Shown: positions 39,562-47,629 of the stretch, piece after piece | Layout: every line of letters starts with the position of its first letter | Numbering within the stretch: position 1 is the first letter of the stretch | Source: Marmoricola sp. | GTDB lineage: Bacteria; Actinomycetota; Actinomycetes; Propionibacteriales; Nocardioidaceae | Reading direction: 5' to 3' | Length of the DNA stretch: 47,629 nucleotides | Assembly: GCA_025965315.1 (NCBI GenBank) | Contig: JAOPXD010000012.1 | Span: 1-47,629, forward strand | Notes under the pieces: generated by a model | Databases searched by the model: none | Told to the model about the DNA's origin: nothing | Seen by the model: only the letters and a program-made list of their open reading frames with translations | Position numbers and translations under genes: made by a program

Positions 39562-39602
39562 AGGCCCCTGACCTGCGGAAACGCGGAATCGGGGGCCTTT
39601 TC
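39562..39602 (+). terminator. Rho-independent terminator after tRNA-Leu
   Basis: AGGCCCC (39562-39568) pairs with GGGGCCT (39592-39598) and is followed by TTTT. A smaller inner stem GCG-GAAA-CGC has a GNRA-type loop. Confidence 0.75.
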
Positions 39603-39650
39603 CATGTGTTGTGCACAGCAGCGGGACCACCACCGGACAGACGAGGAATC

Positions 39651-39890
39651 ATGGCTAGGAACACACCCAAGGCGGACGACGCCAAGCGTCGCGCGCGGAT
39701 CGGTCGCCAGGTCAGCGACATCGTCAACGAGGTCGTCCTGGCCACGGCGGACGAGGACGTCGAGACCGCGATCGACAAGCTGCACACGCGCCTGCAGCGG
39801 GTGAACGGGACGACCTTCGACCGGCTCTGGGCTCAGCGGGCGGTCGAGACGATGCGCCGCGGCGACGTCTGGAAGGTCATCATCAAGTAG
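39651..39890 (+). CDS. 79-residue protein of unknown function
   Basis: A small basic protein, [20 protein letters not shown] at the N-terminus, then a mostly helical body (about 18-60) and a C-terminal [18 protein letters not shown] 39651 is preceded by GAGGA. The codon use is normal for the window (strong G/C third positions), which supports a real gene. I do not recognise the family, and no catalytic motif is visible. It lies alone between the tRNA terminator and the convergent peroxidase gene. Confidence 0.65.
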   Translation: MARNTPKADDAKRRARIGRQVSDIVNEVVLATADEDVETAIDKLHTRLQRVNGTTFDRLWAQRAVETMRRGDVWKVIIK

Positions 39891-39904
39891 TCAGTGCGCG
39901 GACC

Positions 39905-40393
39905 TCAGGCCAGTACGGCCTGGATCGCCGCGACCACCTGCGGGTCCTCGGGCTCGACGGTCGGGCTGAACCGCGCCACCACCGAACCGTCCGCGTCGAC
40001 GAGGAACTTCTCGAAGTTCCAGGCGACGTCGCCGACCTCGCCCTTCTCGTTCGGCGTCCCGACCAACCCGGCGTAGATCGGGTGCTGGTCGTCGCCGTTG
40101 ACGTCGATCTTCTCCGACATCGGGAAGGTGACGCCGTACGTCGCGGAGCAGAACTCGGCGATCTCCTCGCTGGTGCCGGGCTCCTGGCCCATGAACTGGT
40201 TGCACGGGAACCCGACGACGGTGAAGCCGTTCTCGGCGTACGCCTCCTGCAACCGTTCGAGGCCGCCGTACTGGGGCGTCAGGCCGCACTTGCTGGCGAC
40301 GTTGACCAGCAGGGCCGGGTTGCCGCCGGTCAGCTCGCCGAGGGTGGACGGGGTGCCGTCGAGACGGGCGACAGCTGATTCGAGGATGCTCAT
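39905..40393 (-). CDS. Glutathione-peroxidase-family peroxidase
   Basis: A 162-residue thiol peroxidase of the GPx fold. The peroxidatic Cys is in NVASKCGLTPQY (about Cys36), the Gln/Trp of the tetrad are in GFPCNQF and WNFEKFLV, and the Cys in GFPCNQF is the probable resolving residue. All active-site positions use Cys, not selenocysteine. In an organism that makes mycothiol the reductant is more likely thioredoxin than glutathione. ATG 40393 follows TAGACT by six bases. Confidence 0.92.
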   Translation of the reverse strand: MSILESAVARLDGTPSTLGELTGGNPALLVNVASKCGLTPQYGGLERLQEAYAENGFTVVGFPCNQFMGQEPGTSEEIAEFCSATYGVTFPMSEKIDVNGDDQHPIYAGLVGTPNEKGEVGDVAWNFEKFLVDADGSVVARFSPTVEPEDPQVVAAIQAVLA

Positions 40394-40399
40394 GGGCTC

Positions 40400-40405
40400 A
40401 GTCTA
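40400..40405 (-). promoter_or_regulatory. -10 box of leaderless peroxidase gene
   Basis: TAGACT on the minus strand, six bases before the ATG at 40393. Confidence 0.5.
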
Positions 40406-40427
40406 GGAATCCTCGCAAGCGCTGGTG

Positions 40428-40883
40428 TCAGCGAGCGGCCGCCGGGCTCCGTCGAGCCTTCAGCACGGCAACGACGACCAGGATCAGTGCGGCCACCGCT
40501 GCGATCGCCTGGGCGATACAAGTGTGCGTCTTGTCGGGGTACCAGGACGGTTCGTACATCGACGGCAACGGTCCGATCGCGCCGATGTCGTAGTACCGGT
40601 AGGCGAGCAGCGGGACCAGTCCACCGCCGGAGACCGCCAGCGCGAACAGCGCCACGACCGCCCGGCGCGAGACCAGGATCGCGAGCGCGGCGATGATCGC
40701 CAGCACCGCCTCGACCCGGAACAACCCACCCTGGGTGATCGTGCCGCCGCTGATGCCGTCGTACGCCGGCGCGAGCCGCAGGTGGATCCGGGCATCGACG
40801 GCCAGACCGGCCGCGGTGATCAGCTGGAGCAGGGTCGAGACCGAGAACAGGCTCGAGGTGCGCAGGCGTTCCATCGTGCTCAT
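40428..40883 (-). CDS. Four-helix membrane protein of unknown function
   Basis: A 151-residue membrane protein with hydrophobic segments at about 12-28, 53-71, 74-95 and 125-145. The loop before the last helix (PLPSMYEPSWYPDKTHT) is Tyr/Trp-rich. The arrangement resembles small DoxX-like or DUF-type membrane proteins, but I cannot assign a family. I start at the ATG 40883 with GGAG six bases upstream; the frame is open 36 codons further with no membrane-like content. It sits between the peroxidase and a terminator. Confidence 0.65.
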   Translation of the reverse strand: MSTMERLRTSSLFSVSTLLQLITAAGLAVDARIHLRLAPAYDGISGGTITQGGLFRVEAVLAIIAALAILVSRRAVVALFALAVSGGGLVPLLAYRYYDIGAIGPLPSMYEPSWYPDKTHTCIAQAIAAVAALILVVVAVLKARRSPAAAR

Positions 40884-40978
40884 CACGGACTCCAGGTGAG
40901 GATCGTCGTTCGGGAAAGTACTCACAGCAGGTTCGGCACGACATCCCTCACGGATTGGGGCGACAGCCGTCAGACGCA

Positions 40979-41008
40979 CAGAAGGCCCCACCGAAGCGGG
41001 GCCTTCTG
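40979..41008 (-). terminator. Terminator of the His-repeat lipoprotein gene
   Basis: A perfect 11-base stem CAGAAGGCCCC/GGGGCCTTCTG with an eight-base loop, 22 bases past the stop at 41030. The U-tract is weak. The region 40884-41029 holds this hairpin and the upstream end of the membrane protein gene only. Confidence 0.7.
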
Positions 41009-41029
41009 CAGTGCGGGTGTTGCGTGGGT

Positions 41030-42289
41030 TCAGCTGAGCTTCTTGTTGGCCGCGATGCCGCCGGACAGGACGCCCGCGGTACCCGGCATGTGCGCTGCCG
41101 CGATCGAGAGGTCCTTGAACACGTTTCCGTCACCGGCGACCAGGGAGTCGATCGTGGTGAGCAGGGTGGCGACGTGCGGGACGAGCTCCTGGGCGACCGC
41201 GTCAGCCGGCAGCTCGGGAACGACCGAGTTGATCAGCTGGCCGAACGAGGTCCGGTAACCGTTGAGGTCGGACTTCGCCTTGGCTGCCATCGCCTTGTTC
41301 TTGGTGGCCACACCGAGGGTGTAGTTCACGAAGAACCCGATGTGCTGGCGCCACGACTGCAGGAACGGCGTCTCGGCTGCCGGGTACGCCGCGCCGATCG
41401 CCTTGGACAGGTCGACCGAGTTCTGGTCGAGAGCGCCCACGGCTGCCACGACGGACGGGTCCTTGAGGTTCCCGCCCTTGCTGACGGCCTGGGCCAGCGC
41501 GATGCCGGCCAGGTCGACGTGCGAGTCGAGCAGGTAGGTCAGGCCCGAGCGCAGGTTCGACGCGTCGGAGTCGACGTTGCCGGCCAGGCCCTTGTTCTTC
41601 GCGATGCCGCCGGCCAGGATGTCGGCCGTGCCGGGCATGTGCGCCGCGGCCTTCTCCAGCAGAGCGAACGCGTCGCCCTTGCCGGACACGAGCGAGTCGA
41701 TCGTGGCGAGCAGGGTGGCCACGTGCGGCACGAGCTCCTGGGCAACCGCAGCAGCCGGCAGCTCGGGAACGACCGAGTGGATCAGCTGACCGAACGAGGT
41801 CCGGTAACCGTCGAGGTCGGCCTTGGCCTTGTTCGCCATCGCCGTGTTCTTCGTGGCCACACCGAGGGTGTAGTTGACGAAGAAGCCGATGTGCTGGCGC
41901 CACGACTGCAGGAACGGCTTCTCGGCGGCCGGGTAGACCGAGCCGATCGCCTTGGACAGGGCCACCGAGTTGGCGTCGAGCGCGTTCACAGCAGCGACGA
42001 CGACCGGCTTCTTCAGGTCGCCACCGTTGTCGACAGCCATCTTCAGGGCGATACCGGCCAGGTAGACGTGCTGGGTCAGCAGGTCCGTCAGCGTGGCGCG
42101 CAGGCCGGCTGCAGCGGTGGTCGTGGCAGCCGCGCCGGTCACGGCGGTGGTGCTGGAGCCGCCGGTCGGGGTCGAACCGCCGCTGCTGCTGTTGTCGTTG
42201 CTGCTCGAACCGCACGCAGCCAGCGAGACGGTCATCAAGGTGGCCACGGAGGCGGCCGCCAAACGGGTCTTGCCAGAGTTGAGCATCAT
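41030..42289 (-). CDS. Lipoprotein with two tandem 183-residue four-histidine helical repeats
   Basis: A 419-residue exported lipoprotein: basic N-terminus, hydrophobic core and lipobox SLAAC with Cys26, then a Ser/Gly/Thr linker to about residue 60. Two copies of an all-helical unit follow (about 62-244 and 245-419). They align without a single gap at a period of exactly 183 residues. Each has the same four histidines: His74, 133, 189 and 217 in the first, His257, 316, 372 and 400 in the second. Shared cores are SWRQHIGFFVNYTLGVATKN and QELVPHVATLL. Four His on four helices suggests a metal or heme site. ATG 42289 has AAGGAG. It lies 71 bases after a cupredoxin gene. The function is unknown. 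Confidence 0.85.
   Translation of the reverse strand: MMLNSGKTRLAAASVATLMTVSLAACGSSSNDNSSSGGSTPTGGSSTTAVTGAAATTTAAAGLRATLTDLLTQHVYLAGIALKMAVDNGGDLKKPVVVAAVNALDANSVALSKAIGSVYPAAEKPFLQSWRQHIGFFVNYTLGVATKNTAMANKAKADLDGYRTSFGQLIHSVVPELPAAAVAQELVPHVATLLATIDSLVSGKGDAFALLEKAAAHMPGTADILAGGIAKNKGLAGNVDSDASNLRSGLTYLLDSHVDLAGIALAQAVSKGGNLKDPSVVAAVGALDQNSVDLSKAIGAAYPAAETPFLQSWRQHIGFFVNYTLGVATKNKAMAAKAKSDLNGYRTSFGQLINSVVPELPADAVAQELVPHVATLLTTIDSLVAGDGNVFKDLSIAAAHMPGTAGVLSGGIAANKKLS
41061..42065 (-). repeat. Internal tandem duplication, 549-base period
   Basis: The lipoprotein gene contains two in-frame copies of one unit. For example GTGCTGGCGCCACGACTGCA starts at both 41342 and 41891 on the plus strand, 549 bases (183 codons) apart. 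High nucleotide identity suggests a fairly recent duplication or ongoing gene conversion. Confidence 0.8.
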
Positions 42290-42360
42290 GGGTGTTACTC
42301 CTTGCGGATTGTTTGGATGGTCGAACGTGCGGTGCTACGTGTGGTGCCGAACCGGGGGGA

Positions 42361-42804
42361 TCACGGGGTGACGACGATGACGCCGTTCATGCCGTGGTGG
42401 ATCGAGCAGTAGTAGGTGTACTTGCCGGGCTTGGTGAACGTGTAGGACACGTCGTGGCCCTTGGAGAGCGGCATGTTGACCTTGCCGTCGGGGTGCTGCG
42501 CGGTACGCAGGCCGTCGGAACCAACCGTGAACGTCCCGGTGGTGACCGTGTGGCCGATGCCGTCGCCAGCGACCCAGGTCACCTTGGTGCCGGCCTTGAC
42601 CGTCAGGGTGCCGGGCATGAAGGAGAGCAGCTTGGTGGTGACCGTCGTGGCGCTGTCGTGCTTGGCGGTGCTCGCGGAGCCCGACTTGCCTGACGATGAT
42701 CCGCAGGCGGAGACGAGCAGGAGCGCTACCAGCACGGCAGCCACCGCGGCTGCTCCACGTCGTACGCCGGACTTGCGGCTGAGTGCGTCGGTTGATGTGT
42801 TCAC
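42361..42804 (-). CDS. Cupredoxin (plastocyanin/azurin-like) lipoprotein
   Basis: A 147-residue blue-copper-type protein. The signal is basic plus hydrophobic (about 16-30) with lipobox VSAC, Cys34. The beta-sandwich domain (about 52-147) has type-1 copper ligands His85 (GIGHTV), Cys133, His136 and Met139 (CSIHHGM). The spacing C-x2-H-x2-M matches amicyanin/plastocyanin-like electron carriers. The GTG at 42804 is the only plausible start before the signal. It is upstream of the His-repeat lipoprotein with which it probably shares a message. A 12-base palindrome lies about 34 bases upstream. Confidence 0.88.
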   Translation of the reverse strand: MNTSTDALSRKSGVRRGAAAVAAVLVALLLVSACGSSSGKSGSASTAKHDSATTVTTKLLSFMPGTLTVKAGTKVTWVAGDGIGHTVTTGTFTVGSDGLRTAQHPDGKVNMPLSKGHDVSYTFTKPGKYTYYCSIHHGMNGVIVVTP

Positions 42805-42837
42805 GGGGATACTTCGGCGCTGTCACAGGAACGGATT

Positions 42838-42849
42838 GGAACCAGTTCC
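42838..42849. promoter_or_regulatory. Inverted repeat upstream of the cupredoxin gene, candidate operator
   Basis: GGAACCAGTTCC is a perfect palindrome, and another GGAAC precedes it by 5 bases. It lies between the cupredoxin start and the terminator of the next gene. No regulator is identified. Confidence 0.3.
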
Positions 42850-42902
42850 GAAACTTTCCAACCGGGCGCGAATCGCGCTCCGGAGGGCTCCAGGCACGAA
42901 AA

Positions 42903-42927
42903 AAGACCAGGTCAGCGACCTGGTCTT
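42903..42927 (-). terminator. Terminator of the DUF4333 gene
   Basis: AAGACCAGGTC pairs perfectly with GACCTGGTCTT around a three-base loop and is followed on the minus strand by a run of T. It is 23 bases past the stop at 42950. Confidence 0.85.
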
Positions 42928-42949
42928 CCTTCGTTGCCTGCTGGAGGGG

Positions 42950-43468
42950 CTAGTTCTGGCTGTACTTCCAGGTCACGGCGCCGCTGGCGTCGCGGGAGAC
43001 CGTCGCGGTGACCGACTCGCCGTCCTTGAGCGCGATCGTGCAGGCCGTGGTCGCACCGTTGGTCAGGTCGATCTTGTCGGGGCAGGTCACCGAGGTGATC
43101 GGGTACTTCGGGTTCTGGGAGGCGAAGTCGTCCTTGATCCCCTTCGAGATCGCGGCGCTGCTCAGGTCCTCGGGGATGCTGGTGATGTCGAAGTGCACGT
43201 TGCCCTTGGTGTCCTTGACGGTCACGGTGGCGACGCCCTTGGCGCCGCTTCCGGTCACGAAGCTGCACTTGAAGGTCTTGCCCTTGACCGACTTGACGTC
43301 CGAAGGGCACTTGACGGACTTGACCGTCGTACCGGACTGCTTCTCGTAGTACTTCTTGATCGCCTTCTCGACCTTGGAGTGGTCGATCAGGGTGGTGCAG
43401 GCGGTCAGCGTGAACAGGGCGGTGACGGCAATGACGGCGGCGGCGATGAGCCGAGATGATCGCTTCAT
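42950..43468 (-). CDS. DUF4333 lipoprotein, two repeats
   Basis: A 172-residue surface lipoprotein. The signal peptide ends in lipobox LTAC (Cys24). Two similar modules follow: VKCPSDVKSVKGKTFKCSF (about 50-68) and VTCPDKIDLTNGATTACTI (about 127-145). Each has a pair of cysteines that probably form a disulphide, followed by a beta-hairpin. Such DUF4333 proteins are common on actinobacterial surfaces and have no known role. The ATG follows TAGATT by six bases; a strong terminator follows. Confidence 0.85.
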   Translation of the reverse strand: MKRSSRLIAAAVIAVTALFTLTACTTLIDHSKVEKAIKKYYEKQSGTTVKSVKCPSDVKSVKGKTFKCSFVTGSGAKGVATVTVKDTKGNVHFDITSIPEDLSSAAISKGIKDDFASQNPKYPITSVTCPDKIDLTNGATTACTIALKDGESVTATVSRDASGAVTWKYSQN

Positions 43469-43474
43469 GGCAGA

Positions 43475-43480
43475 AATCTA
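43475..43480 (-). promoter_or_regulatory. -10 box of leaderless DUF4333 gene
   Basis: TAGATT on the minus strand, six bases before the ATG at 43468. Confidence 0.5.
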
Positions 43481-43561
43481 GAGGGATATCCGAGACCTGT
43501 GCGTGCAGGTTGCCGTGTCGTGACCGAGGTGACTAGCCCACCGGGGGCTGAGCTCCGGCGC

Positions 43562-43567
43562 TAGATT
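43562..43567 (+). promoter_or_regulatory. -10 box of leaderless SDR gene
   Basis: TAGATT followed by six bases and the ATG at 43574. Confidence 0.5.
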
Positions 43568-43573
43568 GACCGC

Positions 43574-44437
43574 ATGTCGAACGTGAGGAACAAGGTCGTC
43601 CTGATCACCGGTGGAGCCCGCGGGATCGGTGCCGCAACCGCCCGCGAGCTCGCCAAACGCGGTGCCAGGCTGGTGCTGACCGACATCGATCAGGAACCCC
43701 TCGACGAGATCGCCGCAGAGCTCGGTCCGGACGTCGCCCTGGCGGTCGTCGCCGACGTCACCGACCTGGCCGCCATGGAGGCTGCCGTGGCGGCTGCGAC
43801 CGAGAAGTTCGGCGGGATCGACATCGTCGTGGCCAACGCGGGCATCGCCAGCTACGGCTCCGTCCTCGGCGTGGACCCGGCCACCTTCCGACGGGTGATC
43901 GACATCAACATCACCGGTGTCTTCCACACCGTGCGTGCCGCCCTGCCGTCGGTGATCGAGCGCCAGGGCTACGTCCTGGTGGTCTCCTCGCTCGCCGCGT
44001 TCGCCGCAGCTCCCGGGCTCGCCGCCTACAACGCCAGCAAGGCCGGCGTCGAGCACTTCGGGAACGCACTCCGTCTCGAGGTCGCCCACCACGGCGTCGC
44101 CGTCGGTACGGCGCACATGTCGTGGATCGACACTCCCCTGGTCCAGGACGCCAAGAGCGACCTGTCAGCCTTCGCCGAGATGATCTCGATCCTGCCGGGG
44201 CCGCTGAGCAAGACCACCGACGTCGATGCCTGTGTGCGGGCCTTCGCCAAGGGGATCGAGAAGCGCTCCCGACGCGTCTACGTGCCCGGCTGGGTCGGTC
44301 TCATCCGGGCACGGCGTAACCTGCTGTCCTCGGCCACCGGCGACCGGGCGACGCTCAAGCACGTCCCCCGGCTGCTGCCCAAGATGGACGAGGAGGTCCG
44401 GGCCCTCGGACGCTCCACGAGCGCCCGGAACACGTAG
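43574..44437 (+). CDS. Short-chain dehydrogenase/reductase
   Basis: A 287-residue NAD(P)-dependent oxidoreductase. The cofactor motif TGGARGIG is at 12-19, with Asp at the end of beta-2 (TDID) suggesting NAD preference. NAG in VVANAGIAS (about 86-88), catalytic Ser in VVSSLAAF (about 139-141), and Tyr-x3-Lys in YNASKAG (about 155-159) are all present. The basic C-terminal region (about 235-287) is longer than in minimal SDRs. The ATG follows TAGATT by six bases. Substrate unknown. Confidence 0.92.
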   Translation: MSNVRNKVVLITGGARGIGAATARELAKRGARLVLTDIDQEPLDEIAAELGPDVALAVVADVTDLAAMEAAVAAATEKFGGIDIVVANAGIASYGSVLGVDPATFRRVIDINITGVFHTVRAALPSVIERQGYVLVVSSLAAFAAAPGLAAYNASKAGVEHFGNALRLEVAHHGVAVGTAHMSWIDTPLVQDAKSDLSAFAEMISILPGPLSKTTDVDACVRAFAKGIEKRSRRVYVPGWVGLIRARRNLLSSATGDRATLKHVPRLLPKMDEEVRALGRSTSARNT

Positions 44438-44440
44438 CAG

Positions 44441-44587
44441 TCAGCTGGCCATGAACAGGATGGCCTCGCGGTCGTACTCGCGACCCTCGTGCTCGGCCTT
44501 CAGGTGCGCCTGGACCAGCTCGACCAGGGTGTCCTCGTCGGCAGCCGTGATGTATTCGCCGCAGGGGCAGTTCAGACGGGTCTTCAT
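44441..44587 (-). CDS. DUF1059-like mini-protein (48 residues)
   Basis: A short gene read from ATG 44587 to the stop at 44441. The product begins MKTRLNCPCGEYITAADEDT and ends EAILFMAS. The CPCG pair near residue 7, the helix LVELVQAHLKAEHEG and the closing R-E-A-I-L-F-M match the DUF1059 pattern of small metal-binding proteins. TAGGAT lies exactly six bases before the ATG, so it is probably a leaderless gene in its own right. It converges on the SDR gene with a three-base gap. Confidence 0.75.
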   Translation of the reverse strand: MKTRLNCPCGEYITAADEDTLVELVQAHLKAEHEGREYDREAILFMAS

Positions 44588-44593
44588 GCCACG

Positions 44594-44599
44594 ATCCTA
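44594..44599 (-). promoter_or_regulatory. -10 box of leaderless DUF1059-like gene
   Basis: TAGGAT on the minus strand, six bases before the ATG at 44587, just past the guaB1 stop region. Confidence 0.45.
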
Positions 44600-44610
44600 G
44601 CGCTGGACCC

Positions 44611-46059
<1,449 letters not shown>

Positions 46060-46063
46060 CCGG

Positions 46064-46069
46064 CATGAT
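46064..46069 (+). promoter_or_regulatory. Putative -10 box of leaderless galK
   Basis: CATGAT (consensus-like apart from the first base) followed by six bases and the ATG at 46076. Confidence 0.4.
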
Positions 46070-46075
46070 GACCAG

Positions 46076-47119
46076 ATGCTCCCGACGGCGGTCTCGGCTC
46101 GCGCCCCGGGACGGGTGAACCTGATCGGCGAGCACCTGGACTACAACGGCGGTCGCTCCCTGCCGATCGCCATCGACCTCGCCACGACCGCAACGGTCAC
46201 CCGTTCTGCGGATGGACGGACCCGGTGCCGCAGCAGCGCGGAGACACCGGGCTGGACGGCGTACGTCACCGGGGTGCTCGCGGCGCTGGAGGTCACCGAG
46301 CCGCTGCACGTCACGATCACCTCCGACCTGCCGATCGGCGCGGGCCTGTCGAGCTCGGCTGCTCTGGAGTGCAGCGTCGCGCTGGCTGTGAACGACCTGC
46401 TGGGCCTGGGACGGTCGCGCTCCGAGCTGGTGCAGGCCTGCGTCCGGGCCGAGACCGAGTACGTCGGTGTCCCGACCGGTGGCATGGACCAGACGACCTC
46501 CCTGTACGCCGACGCCGGAGCGGCTCTGCTCCTCGACTTCGCCGACGACTCCCGGACGCCGGTCCCCTTCGACCCGAGCGACGCCGGTCTCACCCTGCTG
46601 GTGATCGACACCCGGGTCAGCCACGCGCTCGTCGACGGCGCGTACGCCGCCAGGCGCGCCGACTGCGAGTCCGCGGCGAAGCACCTCGGCATCCAGCACC
46701 TGGCCTCGGCCACTGCGGACCAGATCGAGGGACTGCCCGGCGGCCGGATCGGACGCCGGGCGCGGCACGTGTTCACCGAGCAGGCCCGTGTCCGGGCGTA
46801 CGTCGATGCCGTCGCCGCCGATCACTGGCAGACCGCCGGGACGCTGATGACCGCATCGCACGAGTCCCTCCGCGACGACTACGAGGTCTCCTGCCCCGAG
46901 CTCGACCTCGCCGCCGGGACGGCCACGGCGCTCGGCGCCCTCGGCGCACGGATGACCGGCGGAGGCTTCGGCGGCAGCGCGATCGCGCTGGCACCCAGCG
47001 ATCTCCTCGAGCGGATCCGCAACGGCGTCGCGGCCGCCTTCGCCGACAACGGCCACGACGCCCCGACCTTCTACGAGGTCGAGGCGTCGCGTGGTGCCGA
47101 GGTGCTGAGCGCTACTTGA
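46076..47119 (+). CDS. galK: Galactokinase (GHMP kinase)
   Basis: Galactokinase phosphorylates galactose at C1 with ATP. The 347-residue product has the substrate signature GRVNLIGEHLDYNGG (about 12-26). The GHMP ATP-binding motif GAGLSSSAALE is at about 87-97, VPTGGMDQTTSLYAD lies near 134-148, and the C-terminal GARMTGGGFGGSAIAL near 295-310. It is somewhat shorter than the usual 380 or so residues. No galT or galE is in the window. ATG 46076 follows CATGAT by six bases. The stop overlaps the convergent acyl-CoA dehydrogenase stop by eight bases. Confidence 0.92.
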   Translation: MLPTAVSARAPGRVNLIGEHLDYNGGRSLPIAIDLATTATVTRSADGRTRCRSSAETPGWTAYVTGVLAALEVTEPLHVTITSDLPIGAGLSSSAALECSVALAVNDLLGLGRSRSELVQACVRAETEYVGVPTGGMDQTTSLYADAGAALLLDFADDSRTPVPFDPSDAGLTLLVIDTRVSHALVDGAYAARRADCESAAKHLGIQHLASATADQIEGLPGGRIGRRARHVFTEQARVRAYVDAVAADHWQTAGTLMTASHESLRDDYEVSCPELDLAAGTATALGALGARMTGGGFGGSAIALAPSDLLERIRNGVAAAFADNGHDAPTFYEVEASRGAEVLSAT

Positions 47120-47629
47120 GCTCGGCCGAGCTCAGCCCGAGGATCCGGCGCGCCACGATCAGCTGCTGGATCTGCTGGGTGCCCTCGAAGATGTCGAGGA
47201 TCTTGGAGTCGCGGCCCCACTTCTCCAGCAAGTCCGTCTCGGAGTAGCCCAGGGTTCCGGCGAGCTCGACGCACCGCAGGGTGACGTCGCTGCCCATCCG
47301 TCCGGCCTTCGCCTTGGCCATCGAGGCCTCCATCGAGTTCGGCTCGCGGTTGTCCGCCATCCAGGCTGACTGCAGGGTCAGCAGGTACGCCGCCTCCCAG
47401 TCCGCCTCGAGCTGGAGGAACGTCGCCGCAGCGGCGTGCTGGTTGAGGGCCGGACGGTCGTAGTCGACCTCCACCCCTGCCACCGCGAGGATCTCGCGGG
47501 TCAGGTCGAGGGACGCACGAGCACAGCCGACGGCCATCGCGGCCACCAGCGGGCGGGTGTTGTCGAAGGTCGCCATCGCGCCGGCGAAGCCCTGCTTCGG
47601 GTCGACATCGGGGTCGCCCAGCAGGTCCT
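47112..47629 (-). CDS. Acyl-CoA dehydrogenase, C-terminal part (runs off window)
   Basis: The last 172 or so residues of an acyl-CoA dehydrogenase, with the start beyond the right edge. The in-frame segment GFAGAMATFDNTRPLVAAMAVG, cut by the window end, is the start of the C-terminal helical domain. FEGTQQIQQLIVARRILG near the end is the FAD-contacting signature. The catalytic Glu position is in or near the missing part and cannot be judged. The enzyme oxidises acyl-CoA thioesters in fatty or branched-chain acid catabolism. Confidence 0.9.
   Translation of the reverse strand, partial: DLLGDPDVDPKQGFAGAMATFDNTRPLVAAMAVGCARASLDLTREILAVAGVEVDYDRPALNQHAAAATFLQLEADWEAAYLLTLQSAWMADNREPNSMEASMAKAKAGRMGSDVTLRCVELAGTLGYSETDLLEKWGRDSKILDIFEGTQQIQQLIVARRILGLSSAELK

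Noticed and set aside
41061-42065. Direct repeat as a mobile element or CRISPR-like array
   Set aside because: The repeat is two in-frame copies of a protein domain with a 549-base period inside one gene. There are no terminal inverted repeats, transposase or short spaced repeats.

Overview
The window is 47.6 kb of high-GC actinobacterial chromosome, most likely from Nocardioides or a close relative in the Propionibacteriales/Nocardioidaceae. The evidence is a complete Pup-proteasome gene set (pafA, prcA, prcB, pup, dop, arc/mpa), mycothiol biosynthesis (mshC), PafB/PafC, GuaB1 and DUF3090/SCO1664-type families, together with very GC-biased third codon positions. The gene order (tat - pafCBA - prcAB - pup - dop - arc - trmI - recB-like - metH - PAC2 - mshC - phosphatase - uppP) broadly follows the Mycobacterium tuberculosis Rv2092c-Rv2137c neighbourhood. 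I see no insertion sequence, prophage, CRISPR array or replication origin. No gene-free stretch exceeds 300 bases.

Layout. Positions 1-1457 hold the end of a lipid-kinase gene and tatC/tatA. Positions 1548-8257 (minus strand) are the proteasome and pupylation block: WYL activators pafC and pafB, Pup ligase pafA, 20S subunits prcA and prcB, the tagger pup and its deamidase dop. An accessory insertion follows: a secreted phospholipase-D-like protein (plus) and an OafA-type acyltransferase (minus). Then come the proteasome ATPase arc, tRNA m1A58 methyltransferase trmI, an M50/CBS intramembrane protease, a GtrA protein, a RecB-like nuclease and a HAD phosphatase. Positions 18468-24037 are an accessory minus-strand unit: an ABC exporter pair and a 1060-residue secreted beta-propeller/phosphoesterase. 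metH (24210-27953) has a leader that looks like an S-adenosylhomocysteine riboswitch. Positions 28198-35580 carry PAC2, mshC, a kinase-like/DUF3090/phosphatase set, corA, uppP, an aldo/keto reductase and DUF5703. Positions 35640-39403 hold a small membrane protein, an M20 peptidase and a ceramidase-like enzyme. tRNA-Leu(GAG) follows at 39468. Positions 39651-43468 hold a 79-residue protein, a peroxidase, a membrane protein, and a lipoprotein group with a cupredoxin and a duplicated four-histidine protein. The right end has an SDR, a DUF1059 mini-protein, guaB1, divergent galK and a partial acyl-CoA dehydrogenase.

How the genes work together. Dop deamidates the C-terminal Gln of Pup, PafA ligates Pup to lysines, ARC unfolds tagged proteins and feeds them into PrcA/PrcB, and PafB/PafC form the DNA-damage activator encoded in the same run. 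The metH leader would connect methionine regeneration to the SAH pool. The cupredoxin and the His-repeat lipoprotein form a probable outer-surface metal or redox pair.

Regulatory signals. About half of the genes have a TANNNT -10 hexamer ending 6-8 bases before the start codon (17 of them at exactly 6, two of these with C in place of the first T). This is the signature of leaderless transcription, and I used it to choose starts. In three places the stop codon of the upstream gene is itself the first part of the next gene's -10 box. guaB1 and galK appear to be driven by face-to-face leaderless promoters only 28 bp apart. Promoter, riboswitch and terminator calls are by eye and unscored.
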